Assembly: GCF_012910805.1 (NCBI RefSeq) | Contig: NZ_WTVK01000041.1 | Location: 1 to 48,804, forward strand | Direction of reading: 5' to 3' | Length of the DNA stretch: 48,804 nt | From: Aromatoleum evansii | Lineage (GTDB): Bacteria > Pseudomonadota > Gammaproteobacteria > Burkholderiales > Rhodocyclaceae | Program-made: the position numbers and the translations under genes | The notes under the pieces: model-generated | The model's database searches: none | Told to the model about the DNA's origin: nothing | What the model saw: the letters and a program-made list of their open reading frames with translations, nothing else | Shown here: in pieces, positions 6,913-14,658 of the stretch | How positions within the stretch are numbered: position 1 is the first letter of the stretch | Layout of the letters: each line of letters starts with the position of its first letter

Positions 6913-8613
6913 ATGAAATATCGTGAATTAGGTTCCGTAGATGTAATGGCCACCATCGGGCCCACGCTGGAGACGGCGGAAAGCATTGCTTCGGCGATTG
7001 ATGCCGGGGCGGGATGGTTCCGATTCCCGACGGGCTACCGTAACCGGGACCATGTCGCGCATGCCCTGCTCGTTCGGAAGGTGGCTGAAAGCAAGGGGGC
7101 TGACGTGAAAATCCTCTTCGATCTTCCGTCGGAGCGCTTGAGACTGGGAAGTATCTCCCCGCGGGAGGTTGCACCGGGGGTCGAACTTTCATTTTCCGAC
7201 TCCGACGGAGAGTGTTCCGGCGATCATGTCGGAATTCCGGGGCTGGACAAACTCAGAGGGACTGTCACGCCCGGTCATCGCGTCTTGGCGCTTGACGGCC
7301 GGATTGTCCTGCGGGTCGTGGATTTCGGCTCCGGACTCATGCGTACCGTCGTTGAGCGTGGAAGCGGTCGGTTGCAAACCAGTAATTCGGTCGTCTTTCC
7401 AGATAGCAGTGCCGATTTTTCCTTGTTTGAACCAGCCGATGTCGAGCTATTGCGCAAAGCAGAGGCCGCTGGCCTCGTCCCGGACTGGATAGCGCTTTCC
7501 ATGGTGACGTCGGTCGGGCAATTTAACTCGGCCGTAACGGCACTGCGGGATTTTTTGCCGAATTCGGTTCGATTCATGGCAAAGCTGGAAACGCGGGAAA
7601 TCATCCTCGACTGCGAGGGAATTGTCCAGGCTTCCGACGGCATAATGGTCGCACGCGGCGATCTCGGCTTGGTGGTCAAGCCGGAGGATATGCCGCAAAT
7701 CCAAGAGAGGCTTGTCGAAATTGCTAAAGCGAAAGGCAAGCCCGTCATCGTGGCTACCCAATTCCTCGAAAACTTCGCTTCAAGCGGCGTGCCGCAGCGT
7801 TGCGAGCTGACCGACCTTGCCACCGCGGCGTGGCAAGGGGCGTCGGGGATAATGCTCGGCAAAGAGACCGTGTTTAGCGACCATCCGATCGAGAGCATCG
7901 GGCTCGCGACCCGATGTCTGAAGGCAGCCTCCCGGATTCGACTGCCTATCGCCTTGTTCCTACGCGAACCACGGAATTTGTTTCCGGGAGGCTCGTCGCC
8001 GCTAATTGCCATCGAAGGGGGCAACGGGGTGGGGAAGACGACACTCATAGAGCGCCTCCGGGCAACGCACCCGGACTGGACGATTCGCCGGGGGGTTCCG
8101 GACGCATGGATGGAGCCGCAAATGAAAATGCGGATGATTCGAGACGCGGACTGGATGGCGTCCGCCTTTTACTTCTTTTCCGGTTCCATGGAGCTCAAGC
8201 GCGAGCTGGCAGAATTTATCCAACGGCAAGTTTCGTCACCCAAAATTTGCCTGGACCGTAGTCTTTGGTCGACCCTTGCGGTACACGTGGGCCACGATCC
8301 GAAACGTCTGGCTCAATTGATGCCGATGCTCGAATTGATGGGTGGCCACGTTTGCGTGCCGAACAAAACCGTTGTTCTGATGGCATCGCCAGAAACGTTG
8401 CGGCGACGGGTCTCGGAAAAGGAACCATCCGAGCGCGTATTCGACGAGCTAACCCAAAGCTATGATTATTGGGAACAGGAATCTGCCTTCTACCATTGGT
8501 TGCAGGAGGCTGTCGCCGAGGTTGGGTTACCTCAATTCCAGGTCGAAATCGTGAATACCGATGACCTGTCGTCCGATGAAGTCGTCGAATGTGTTGATAG
8601 GTTGATTTCATGA
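6913..8613 (+). CDS. Pyruvate-kinase-like / thymidylate-kinase-like fusion
   Basis: Residues 1-345 are a pyruvate kinase barrel without the C-terminal allosteric domain. The PEP and metal residues are kept: K224 and E226 (AKLET), D250 (ARGDLG) and T281 (ATQFLE). The potassium and phosphoryl site is degraded: the family RxNxS motif reads R37-FPTG, and the DTKGPEIR segment becomes D70-LPSERLR. Residues 360-566 are a thymidylate-kinase-like P-loop NMP kinase with Walker A GGNGVGKT (369-376) and a CLDRS motif. The fusion could bind PEP and phosphorylate a nucleotide, or transfer an enolpyruvyl or phosphoryl group to it; the real reaction is unknown. The ATG at 6913, seven bases after AAGGG, is preferred over the TTG at 6907. 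The stop overlaps the next gene. Confidence 0.85.
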   Translation: MKYRELGSVDVMATIGPTLETAESIASAIDAGAGWFRFPTGYRNRDHVAHALLVRKVAESKGADVKILFDLPSERLRLGSISPREVAPGVELSFSDSDGECSGDHVGIPGLDKLRGTVTPGHRVLALDGRIVLRVVDFGSGLMRTVVERGSGRLQTSNSVVFPDSSADFSLFEPADVELLRKAEAAGLVPDWIALSMVTSVGQFNSAVTALRDFLPNSVRFMAKLETREIILDCEGIVQASDGIMVARGDLGLVVKPEDMPQIQERLVEIAKAKGKPVIVATQFLENFASSGVPQRCELTDLATAAWQGASGIMLGKETVFSDHPIESIGLATRCLKAASRIRLPIALFLREPRNLFPGGSSPLIAIEGGNGVGKTTLIERLRATHPDWTIRRGVPDAWMEPQMKMRMIRDADWMASAFYFFSGSMELKRELAEFIQRQVSSPKICLDRSLWSTLAVHVGHDPKRLAQLMPMLELMGGHVCVPNKTVVLMASPETLRRRVSEKEPSERVFDELTQSYDYWEQESAFYHWLQEAVAEVGLPQFQVEIVNTDDLSSDEVVECVDRLIS

Positions 8614-9857
8614 TGCAAAAAAACATTCCCCTCGTAACCTCGAATGCCGCGAAGTACGCGCTTTTTCAGCCGATCCTGGAGATGCTTGGCGTTGAATTGG
8701 TCACGCCGCCCCAATCCTGTCATGAAATTCAATCCGACGACTGGGTCGAAATCATCAAGGAGAAGGCCCGCGCTGCGGCCCGATCCCTCGGTCGCCCCTG
8801 CATCGTGGACGATGCGGGACTCCTGCTCGATGCCTACCCCGGATTCCCCGGCGCCTATACGAAGTCGGTAATCCGATCGCTTGGAAGCGATGGGTTGGTC
8901 AGGCTTTTGAATAATCAAAGCCCGTCCGGGCGTCTCATCGCGAATCTTGCATGTTCAGACGGCGTCGAATGCCTTCACTGGATGGGGAGCGTTCAGGGCA
9001 GTCTCGTCCCGAGCGAAGTTCGCGGCGAAGGTCCGGGGCCGCTACATGAGTGGTTCCAACCGACAGTTAAAGGGCCGTTTGCCAAGTCACTTCATCGATT
9101 GAGGGCTTGGCAGGCGCTGGAGCGCGATTGGCACCTTTTGTGCGAGAAGGGATGGGCCTACCCGGCCGACGGCGATCCATTTTGCTACACGCGGGGGCCG
9201 ACCTCGGGTTCGTGCGTGTTCTGTGTGGAACTCTCTGGCGACCCAGGCTCGGTTTTTGAGCAACTGTCGGGGGGGGTGCCGAGGGACAGGGTAGTTCACA
9301 TCAGCACATCGTTTGTGCTCTTGCCACCGTTGGGCCAGTTCATGGAGGGCGGGTTGTTGCTTCTCACCCGTAAGCATGTGAAAAGTATGGCGCACCTTGA
9401 AGCTGGGCAGGTTTCAGAATTGGAGGATCTGATGTCGGAAGTGACGACGAAACTCTGTGGCGCGTATGGCTCGAATCCCGTTTTTTTCGAACATGGGCCT
9501 GGACGCGGACGGGGGAAATCTACGTGCTGCGTGGAGCACGCGCATCTGAATATTTTCCCGGCGGATGTGGATTTAATGCCACTCCTTGGACAATTTCCTG
9601 GTCATGAAATCGGTTCGCTCAATGAACTCGCCTCGCTGCGTGACAATGACGATGATTACATATTTGTGCAGCATAGAGACGGCACGCGCACAGTCCATTT
9701 CTCAGAGGACTTCCCGTCCCAATTCATTCGCCGGGAAATCACCAGGCAACTCGGATATCCGGAGCGATGGCATTGGCGGGACTATCCGGGGATAGCGGAA
9801 CTGCGCGCCACATACGACGGGCTTCAGGGGGGATTCGCCGAACATGTCTCTTTCTGA
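8610..9857 (+). CDS. RdgB/Ham1 pyrophosphatase fused to a HIT domain
   Basis: Residues 1-175 resemble the RdgB/Ham1 non-canonical NTP pyrophosphatase: TSNAAKY replaces the nucleotide-binding TGNxGK, and the catalytic DDSGL motif appears as DDAGL (67-71) with PGFPGAYT after it. Residues 200-340 are a HIT domain beginning CVFC (202-205) and carrying HAHLN (310-314), the HxHxH motif with Asn in the third position. Ham1 enzymes turn modified NTPs into NMPs; HIT proteins hydrolyse or transfer nucleotidyl groups through the central His. I know of no standard protein with both domains. It could process the pathway product or keep modified nucleotides out of nucleic acid. The start overlaps the previous stop; a second in-frame ATG follows directly. 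Confidence 0.8.
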   Translation: MMQKNIPLVTSNAAKYALFQPILEMLGVELVTPPQSCHEIQSDDWVEIIKEKARAAARSLGRPCIVDDAGLLLDAYPGFPGAYTKSVIRSLGSDGLVRLLNNQSPSGRLIANLACSDGVECLHWMGSVQGSLVPSEVRGEGPGPLHEWFQPTVKGPFAKSLHRLRAWQALERDWHLLCEKGWAYPADGDPFCYTRGPTSGSCVFCVELSGDPGSVFEQLSGGVPRDRVVHISTSFVLLPPLGQFMEGGLLLLTRKHVKSMAHLEAGQVSELEDLMSEVTTKLCGAYGSNPVFFEHGPGRGRGKSTCCVEHAHLNIFPADVDLMPLLGQFPGHEIGSLNELASLRDNDDDYIFVQHRDGTRTVHFSEDFPSQFIRREITRQLGYPERWHWRDYPGIAELRATYDGLQGGFAEHVSF

Positions 9858-10530
9858 GGATTTCTACGGCATTCCCGAGAGCGATCCCGGCTTGTATGCC
9901 TCACGCGACATTGACGCTATTGCCCGGCGCTGGGACTCTAAGGCCGCTCAATGGGACTCCGGATTGGAAAGCGAGTCCTGTCACCTTAATGACGGTGACG
10001 CTTACGGGCGTTTTGTCGAATTGGGTCGGCGCTTGGTGCTGGATCGGCAGGAATTGTGCTCGGCGGGCAGCCTCGTCGATCTGGGTTGCGGAACCGGTAG
10101 CGTACTTGCTGGACTTTCCATCCATTTCGGAAACGCCATCGGAATCGACATAAGCCGCGAGATGCTAAATGTCGCTGCTTCGAAAAATATTCGGAACGCG
10201 GAGTGGCGGTTGGAGGACGTTTTCGAGGGGACTTGGAGCGGGATGAGGCACGCCGCAGTGCTTTCCAGGGGGATACTCCTTTCTCACTACGGTAACGAAT
10301 TGGCGTGCCTGCTCATCGCGCAGACCGTTAAGGCGCTTACGCCAGGTGGGTTCGCGTTGTTCGACTTCCTTTCCGTGGAGGCACCGGAGGCTACCAAGAT
10401 ACTCGCGCCCAATAAGACGTATTTCTGTCCCGATTGGCTCGTCGACCAAGCGAAGCGCTTGGGCTCAAGCGGTGCAGCAGTGGCAGGAGACTCCATTTCA
10501 AGGGTTCGTTATTTGATCCTGAAAGATTAG
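9844..10530 (+). CDS. Class I SAM-dependent methyltransferase
   Basis: This 228-residue protein has the methyltransferase motif I VDLGCGTGS (78-86), the acidic loop GIDISREML after strand 2 and a motif-IV-like segment downstream. It is a small-molecule type with no RNA- or DNA-binding domain. It is the last gene of the sigma-54 operon and starts 14 bases inside the preceding frame, so it is translationally coupled. By context it methylates the pathway intermediate or product; the substrate is unknown. Confidence 0.85.
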   Translation: MSLSEDFYGIPESDPGLYASRDIDAIARRWDSKAAQWDSGLESESCHLNDGDAYGRFVELGRRLVLDRQELCSAGSLVDLGCGTGSVLAGLSIHFGNAIGIDISREMLNVAASKNIRNAEWRLEDVFEGTWSGMRHAAVLSRGILLSHYGNELACLLIAQTVKALTPGGFALFDFLSVEAPEATKILAPNKTYFCPDWLVDQAKRLGSSGAAVAGDSISRVRYLILKD

Positions 10531-10857
10531 TTCTGGTTCACGAAGTGCAACTTGCCAATATGCGGATGCTTATTTATCGATTGAAGCTCTCACTGACTTG
10601 CTAATAGGTAGCTTTCTGCCGAACAGAATCGACAAAGCAGGTACCTGCAAATGATCACGAAGGGAAGGTGCCATCCTTCGCCACTGACGAAAGCGGCGGC
10701 TCAGGCTGGATAATTCATCAATGGCGGCAATTTGCTCGATACCCGCCATTCAACAGAGCTAGCGCCACCGTCAGCAAAGGCCGACGACCTGCCAGTCGCC
10801 CCCTGAAAGGCAAGGTTGCCCCTTCGCGCAACTGAATCCGAGCGCGAGTCGTCGACT
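10531..10857. other. Intergenic region with hairpin between island operon and nnrS
   Basis: This region lies between the ends of two convergent genes. It has no supported gene. An inverted repeat AATGGCGG (10720-10727) / CCGCCATT (10743-10750) could form a hairpin with a 15-base loop, but it has no trailing T tract. The base composition changes here from the A+T-richer island to the high-GC chromosome, so this is the best candidate for the right boundary of the island. Confidence 0.5.
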
Positions 10858-12063
10858 CTAGTTGTTCGGAGTTCCGGTCGTGCGCGGGAGGCTGGGCCTC
10901 GCCAGCAGCGCGCCGAACCTGGACAGGTAGATCCCGAACGCCGCCGCCCACAGCAGCGCGGCCGCCGCGATCGCCAACGCGCGGATCTGGGGCATCGACA
11001 GCGCGAGCCGCGCGATCGCCGCGGTGAAGACGAGGGCGCAGGCGACGCGCATCGCCGTCGGCAGCTTGAGCGGGCGGCCGGTATGGCGAAGGCTCACGCG
11101 GGTCATCAGCCCGAGCATCATCATGCCGAGGCTCCCCACCGTGAAGGCGTGTAGCCACGCCGCGTCGGCAACCAGGCCGGTGAGCGCCGCGAGCGCCTTG
11201 AGCGCGAAGGCGAGGATCAGCCATGCAAAGCCGAGATGCATGACGAGGAGAAGAGGCACGTCGGCCACGCGCCAGCCCTGCCAGCGCGCGACGCGCCAGG
11301 CGTGCACGAGGGTGCAGCCGAGGGCGGCGAGGCCGACCCAGCGGGGCGGCGCGCCGGCGAGGTCGAGCGCCGCGAGCACCACGACGAGACCGACCGCGGT
11401 GACGTCGAGCCACATCCGGAACGGCGTCTGATCGCCGCGGCCTTTCTCGCGCAGCGCATTGCCGGTGAAGATCGGCGTCAGCACCCCGCCCTTGAGCACG
11501 TACAAGGTGAGGATCGTGTAGAGGCCGCCGTGCAGCGCGACTCCGGCGAAGGCCTGATTGCCGGCGCCGATACCCAGATGAAATGCGAGGTTCGCCGCGA
11601 AGAAGGCTGCGAGAACCGGTAGCAGCAACAGATACAACCGGTTCGCCGCCCGCAGCAGTTGCGGTGCGACCGTGGCGAACACCAGCGGAAACAGCAGGCA
11701 GTCGGCCGCTGCGGCAAAGCCGGCGGGCAGCAGCGGCATCGCCCAGAACGCGAGCCGGCCCGCGAGCCACGCGGCGACGAGCAGTGCGAGACGGCCGCCG
11801 TGGATTTCCGCGGTGCCGGCCCAACTCGGCAGCGCGGTCAGCACGATGCCGAGGATGATCGCGGTGGAGAATCCGAAGATCATCTCGTGACCGTGCCACA
11901 GCGCCGGCGGCATGTCGCCGACGGGGCCGCTCCACACGCCGAACCAGGCGCCGAGCCAGGCGCACATCAGCAGCGGCGCGTACAGCGTGCCGAGCAGGAA
12001 GAACGGGCGGAATGCGCTCACCCATAGCGCTGCCGGGAACAAGCGGGATGCGGTCGCGAACAT
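10858..12063 (-). CDS. nnrS: NnrS family membrane protein
   Basis: This 401-residue protein is almost entirely membrane-spanning (about 11-12 helices). It has the NnrS pattern near the N terminus (SAFRPFFLLG, WHGHEMIFGF) and the later HAFTVGSLGMMMLGLMTR segment. NnrS proteins are inner-membrane haem- and copper-containing proteins linked to nitric oxide and nitrosative stress tolerance, usually near denitrification genes. No denitrification gene or regulator lies in this window, and no clear FNR/Dnr box is visible before the start. The ATG at 12063 is the natural start. It is a single-gene unit convergent with the island operon. Confidence 0.88.
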   Translation of the reverse strand: MFATASRLFPAALWVSAFRPFFLLGTLYAPLLMCAWLGAWFGVWSGPVGDMPPALWHGHEMIFGFSTAIILGIVLTALPSWAGTAEIHGGRLALLVAAWLAGRLAFWAMPLLPAGFAAAADCLLFPLVFATVAPQLLRAANRLYLLLLPVLAAFFAANLAFHLGIGAGNQAFAGVALHGGLYTILTLYVLKGGVLTPIFTGNALREKGRGDQTPFRMWLDVTAVGLVVVLAALDLAGAPPRWVGLAALGCTLVHAWRVARWQGWRVADVPLLLVMHLGFAWLILAFALKALAALTGLVADAAWLHAFTVGSLGMMMLGLMTRVSLRHTGRPLKLPTAMRVACALVFTAAIARLALSMPQIRALAIAAAALLWAAAFGIYLSRFGALLARPSLPRTTGTPNN

Positions 12064-12364
12064 TTCGTTGGCCGTGAAATTGTTTGGACCGCTTCAGTCT
12101 AGGGGCGATGCGGGGCGGAGTTTCTGTCCGGCGTCAAAAGTGGTGGTGATGGGGTGTTTTTTTGGTTCAGCGCGCCTTCCCAGGAAAGACGCGATGAACC
12201 AAAAAAAGGCCGGTGCAGGCCGTTCATGGAAACCATGATGCGCCTGACACCGGCAAAATCCGCGTTCGGTCGTAAATGGAGTGAAACTGCCGAAACGCGG
12301 GCGGGCATCGCACGCAATGTGCGAAGGCCCAGGAGGACGGAAAGTTCACATTGCAAGGCGATCG
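12064..12364. other. Hairpin-rich intergenic region between eutC and nnrS
   Basis: No gene is supported. Two long stem-loops are visible. The first pairs a 13-base arm TTTTTTTGGTTCA plus GCGCG (12157-12174) with CGCGA plus TGAACCAAAAAAA (12190-12207). The second pairs GCCGGTGCAGGC (12209-12220) with GCCTGACACCGGC (12242-12254) with one bulged A. The stems follow the 3' end of the eut operon on the minus strand, where they may end transcription or stabilise the mRNA. The T and A tracts lie inside the first stem, unlike a classical terminator. Confidence 0.6.
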
Positions 12365-13180
12365 TTACGTATCCTCGGTCAGGAAATTGCCGCCGGGGGC
12401 GGCGAGGCGTTCCGGTGGGGCCTCGACCTCGTCCTTGAGCAGGACGCCGGAAAGGTGCCGGCCGCGGGCTTCTGTCATCAGGTAAAGCAGCTTGTGTGCC
12501 GCAAGCTCGAAACTCATGCCTTCCCGCCGCACGTTGGAGATGCAGTTGCGGCGGGCGTCGGTCGTGCCGACCGCAGGCTGCCACGTAAGATAGAGCCCCA
12601 TGCTGTCGGGCGAACTCAGGCCGGGACGCTCGCCGACCAGGACGACGACCATGCGCGCCCGCAGCGCGACCGCGATCTCGTCACCGATCGCGACGCGGCC
12701 CTGTTCGGCGATGACGAGCGGGGCGATCCTCCAACTCTCGGCCGGCACGCGCGGGAGCATCACGTCCAGAAAGGCGAGGGCGTTTTGTTCGATGGCGAAG
12801 GCGGACAGGCCGTCCGCGATCACGAAGGCGACATCGAAGTCCTTGCCGCCGGGCGCGCGATACGTTTCCAGACGCTCGCGCGAAGCCGCGTCGAGCCTGC
12901 GGCCGAGGTCCGGCCGCTTCAGGTAGGTCGGGCGATCGGCCGCCGCGCTGTGCACCGTCACGACCCCGAGGCCGCGCTCGACCAGTCCGGCGCGCAGCGG
13001 CTCGATCGCGAGCGTGTGATGGACGGCATCGCGGGCCCGCGCGTGGGCGAACTGGAAGTCGAGGTGGGGTTGGGTCGGCAGGCTGCTGCCGGCGCGGCCC
13101 AGCGCGATGCGGGCCTGCGTGAAGCGGCGCAGCGTCCCCCAGGCGTCGGGGATGACGGTATCGGTGATCCGGTCGGTCAT
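12365..13180 (-). CDS. eutC: Ethanolamine ammonia-lyase light chain
   Basis: This is the small subunit (271 residues) of adenosylcobalamin-dependent ethanolamine ammonia-lyase, which converts ethanolamine to acetaldehyde and ammonia. The recognisable family features are FTQARIALGRAG near the N terminus, HARARDAVH, the FVIADGLSA region, the VGERPGLSSPDSMG segment and the C-terminal RRNCISNVRREG. It starts ten bases after eutB. No eutA reactivase and no carboxysome-shell genes accompany it, so the enzyme would act free in the cytoplasm. The length is slightly below that of the enteric subunit (295 residues). Confidence 0.95.
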   Translation of the reverse strand: MTDRITDTVIPDAWGTLRRFTQARIALGRAGSSLPTQPHLDFQFAHARARDAVHHTLAIEPLRAGLVERGLGVVTVHSAAADRPTYLKRPDLGRRLDAASRERLETYRAPGGKDFDVAFVIADGLSAFAIEQNALAFLDVMLPRVPAESWRIAPLVIAEQGRVAIGDEIAVALRARMVVVLVGERPGLSSPDSMGLYLTWQPAVGTTDARRNCISNVRREGMSFELAAHKLLYLMTEARGRHLSGVLLKDEVEAPPERLAAPGGNFLTEDT

Positions 13181-13190
13181 GGCCGCGTCC

Positions 13191-14582
13191 TCAGCTCAGG
13201 TTCGCCAGCGCGCGACGGAAGGGGCCGGGAAGGTCCTTGGCGAGCCTCATGGCCTCACCCGGCGCGAAGATGCCGACCTTGCGCAGCCATGCCTCGAACT
13301 CCGGCGCCGGGCGCAGGCCGAGTACCTGGCGGATGTACATCGCGTCGTGGAAGGACGTCGTCTGGTAGTTCAGCATCACGTCGTCCGAGCCGGGGATGCC
13401 CATCACGAAGTTGATGCCCGCGACCGACAGCAGGGTCAGCAGCATGTCCATGTCGTTCTGGTCGGCTTCGGCGTGGTTGGTGTAGCAGACGTCGCAGCCC
13501 ATCGGCACGCCGAGCAGCTTGCCGCAGAAGTGGTCTTCGAGGCCCGCGCGGATGATCTGCTTGCCGTCGTACAGGTATTCGGGCCCGATGAAGCCGACGA
13601 CGGTATTGACGAGAAAGGGTTTGAACTTGCGCGCCACCGCGTAGGCACGCGCTTCGCACGTCTGCTGGTCGACGCCGTGGTGGGCGTTGGCCGACAGGGC
13701 GCTGCCCTGACCGGTCTCGAAATACATCACGTTGTCGCCGACGGTGCCGCGCTTGAGCGACAGCGCGGCCTCGCGTCCTTCGGCGAGCACGGCGAGGTTG
13801 ATGCCGAAGCCGGCGTTCGCGGCCTCGGTGCCGGCGATCGACTGGAACACGAGATCGACCGGCGCACCGCGATTGATCGCCTCGATGCTGGTCGTGACGT
13901 GAGTCAGGACACAGGACTGGGTCGGGATCTCGTATTTTGTGATGATCGCGTCGAGCATGCGGATCAGCGTCGTCACCGCCGAGACGCTGTCGGTCGCGGG
14001 GTTGATGCCGATCACCGCGTCGCCGCTGCCGTACATCAGGCCGTCGACGATGCTGGCGGCGACGCCGCTCGGTGCGTCCGTCGGGTGGTTCGGCTGCAGG
14101 CGGGTGGAGAGCCGCCCCGGCAATCCGATCGTGTTGCGGAAGGCCGTGACGACGCGACACTTCTTGGCGACGAGGATCAGGTCCTGCACGCGCATGATCT
14201 TGCTGACGGCGGCCGCCATCTCGGGCGTCAGACCCGGCGCCAGCGCGGCGAGAGCGGCCTCGTCGGCCTCCTCGGACAACAGCCAGTTGCGGAAGTCGCC
14301 CACGGTCAGGTGGCTGACCGGCGCGAACGCCGCGGCATCGTGCTCGTCGATAATCAGCCGGGTGACTTCGTCGATCTCGTACGGGATCAGCGCCTCGACG
14401 AGAAAGCGACGCAGCGGCAGCTCGGCCAGTGCCATTTGCGCAGCGACACGCTCTTCGTCGCTGGCGGCCGCGATCCCCGCGAGGTAGTCGCCCGAACGGG
14501 CCGGCGTCGCCATGGCCATCAGGCTCTTGAGGTCCGCGAAGTGGTAGGTATGCCCATCCACAGTATGCGAGTAGCGGGTCAT
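13191..14582 (-). CDS. eutB: Ethanolamine ammonia-lyase heavy chain
   Basis: This is the catalytic large subunit (463 residues from the ATG at 14582; E. coli EutB has 453). Highly conserved stretches include RVVTAFRNTIGLPG, NPATDSVSAV, FQSIAGTEAANAGFG, YFETGQGSALSA and GCDVCYTNHAEADQND, which build the substrate- and cobalamin-binding barrel. It works with EutC (next gene) on ethanolamine imported by the Eat-type permease upstream in the operon. The earlier TTG at 14603 is less likely because the ATG begins the conserved N terminus. Confidence 0.96.
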   Translation of the reverse strand: MTRYSHTVDGHTYHFADLKSLMAMATPARSGDYLAGIAAASDEERVAAQMALAELPLRRFLVEALIPYEIDEVTRLIIDEHDAAAFAPVSHLTVGDFRNWLLSEEADEAALAALAPGLTPEMAAAVSKIMRVQDLILVAKKCRVVTAFRNTIGLPGRLSTRLQPNHPTDAPSGVAASIVDGLMYGSGDAVIGINPATDSVSAVTTLIRMLDAIITKYEIPTQSCVLTHVTTSIEAINRGAPVDLVFQSIAGTEAANAGFGINLAVLAEGREAALSLKRGTVGDNVMYFETGQGSALSANAHHGVDQQTCEARAYAVARKFKPFLVNTVVGFIGPEYLYDGKQIIRAGLEDHFCGKLLGVPMGCDVCYTNHAEADQNDMDMLLTLLSVAGINFVMGIPGSDDVMLNYQTTSFHDAMYIRQVLGLRPAPEFEAWLRKVGIFAPGEAMRLAKDLPGPFRRALANLS

Positions 14583-14658
14583 GGGGGCGGTATCCGATTC
14601 CAAAACAGTTTGTTGCGGCCCGCCGCCGACGCAGCGGGCCTTGTCGTGAGCGGATTTC

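Noticed and set aside
12157-12207. Classical rho-independent terminator
   Set aside because: The T and A tracts lie inside the stem arms, with T at the 5' side and A at the 3' side on both strands, so no U tract follows the hairpin.
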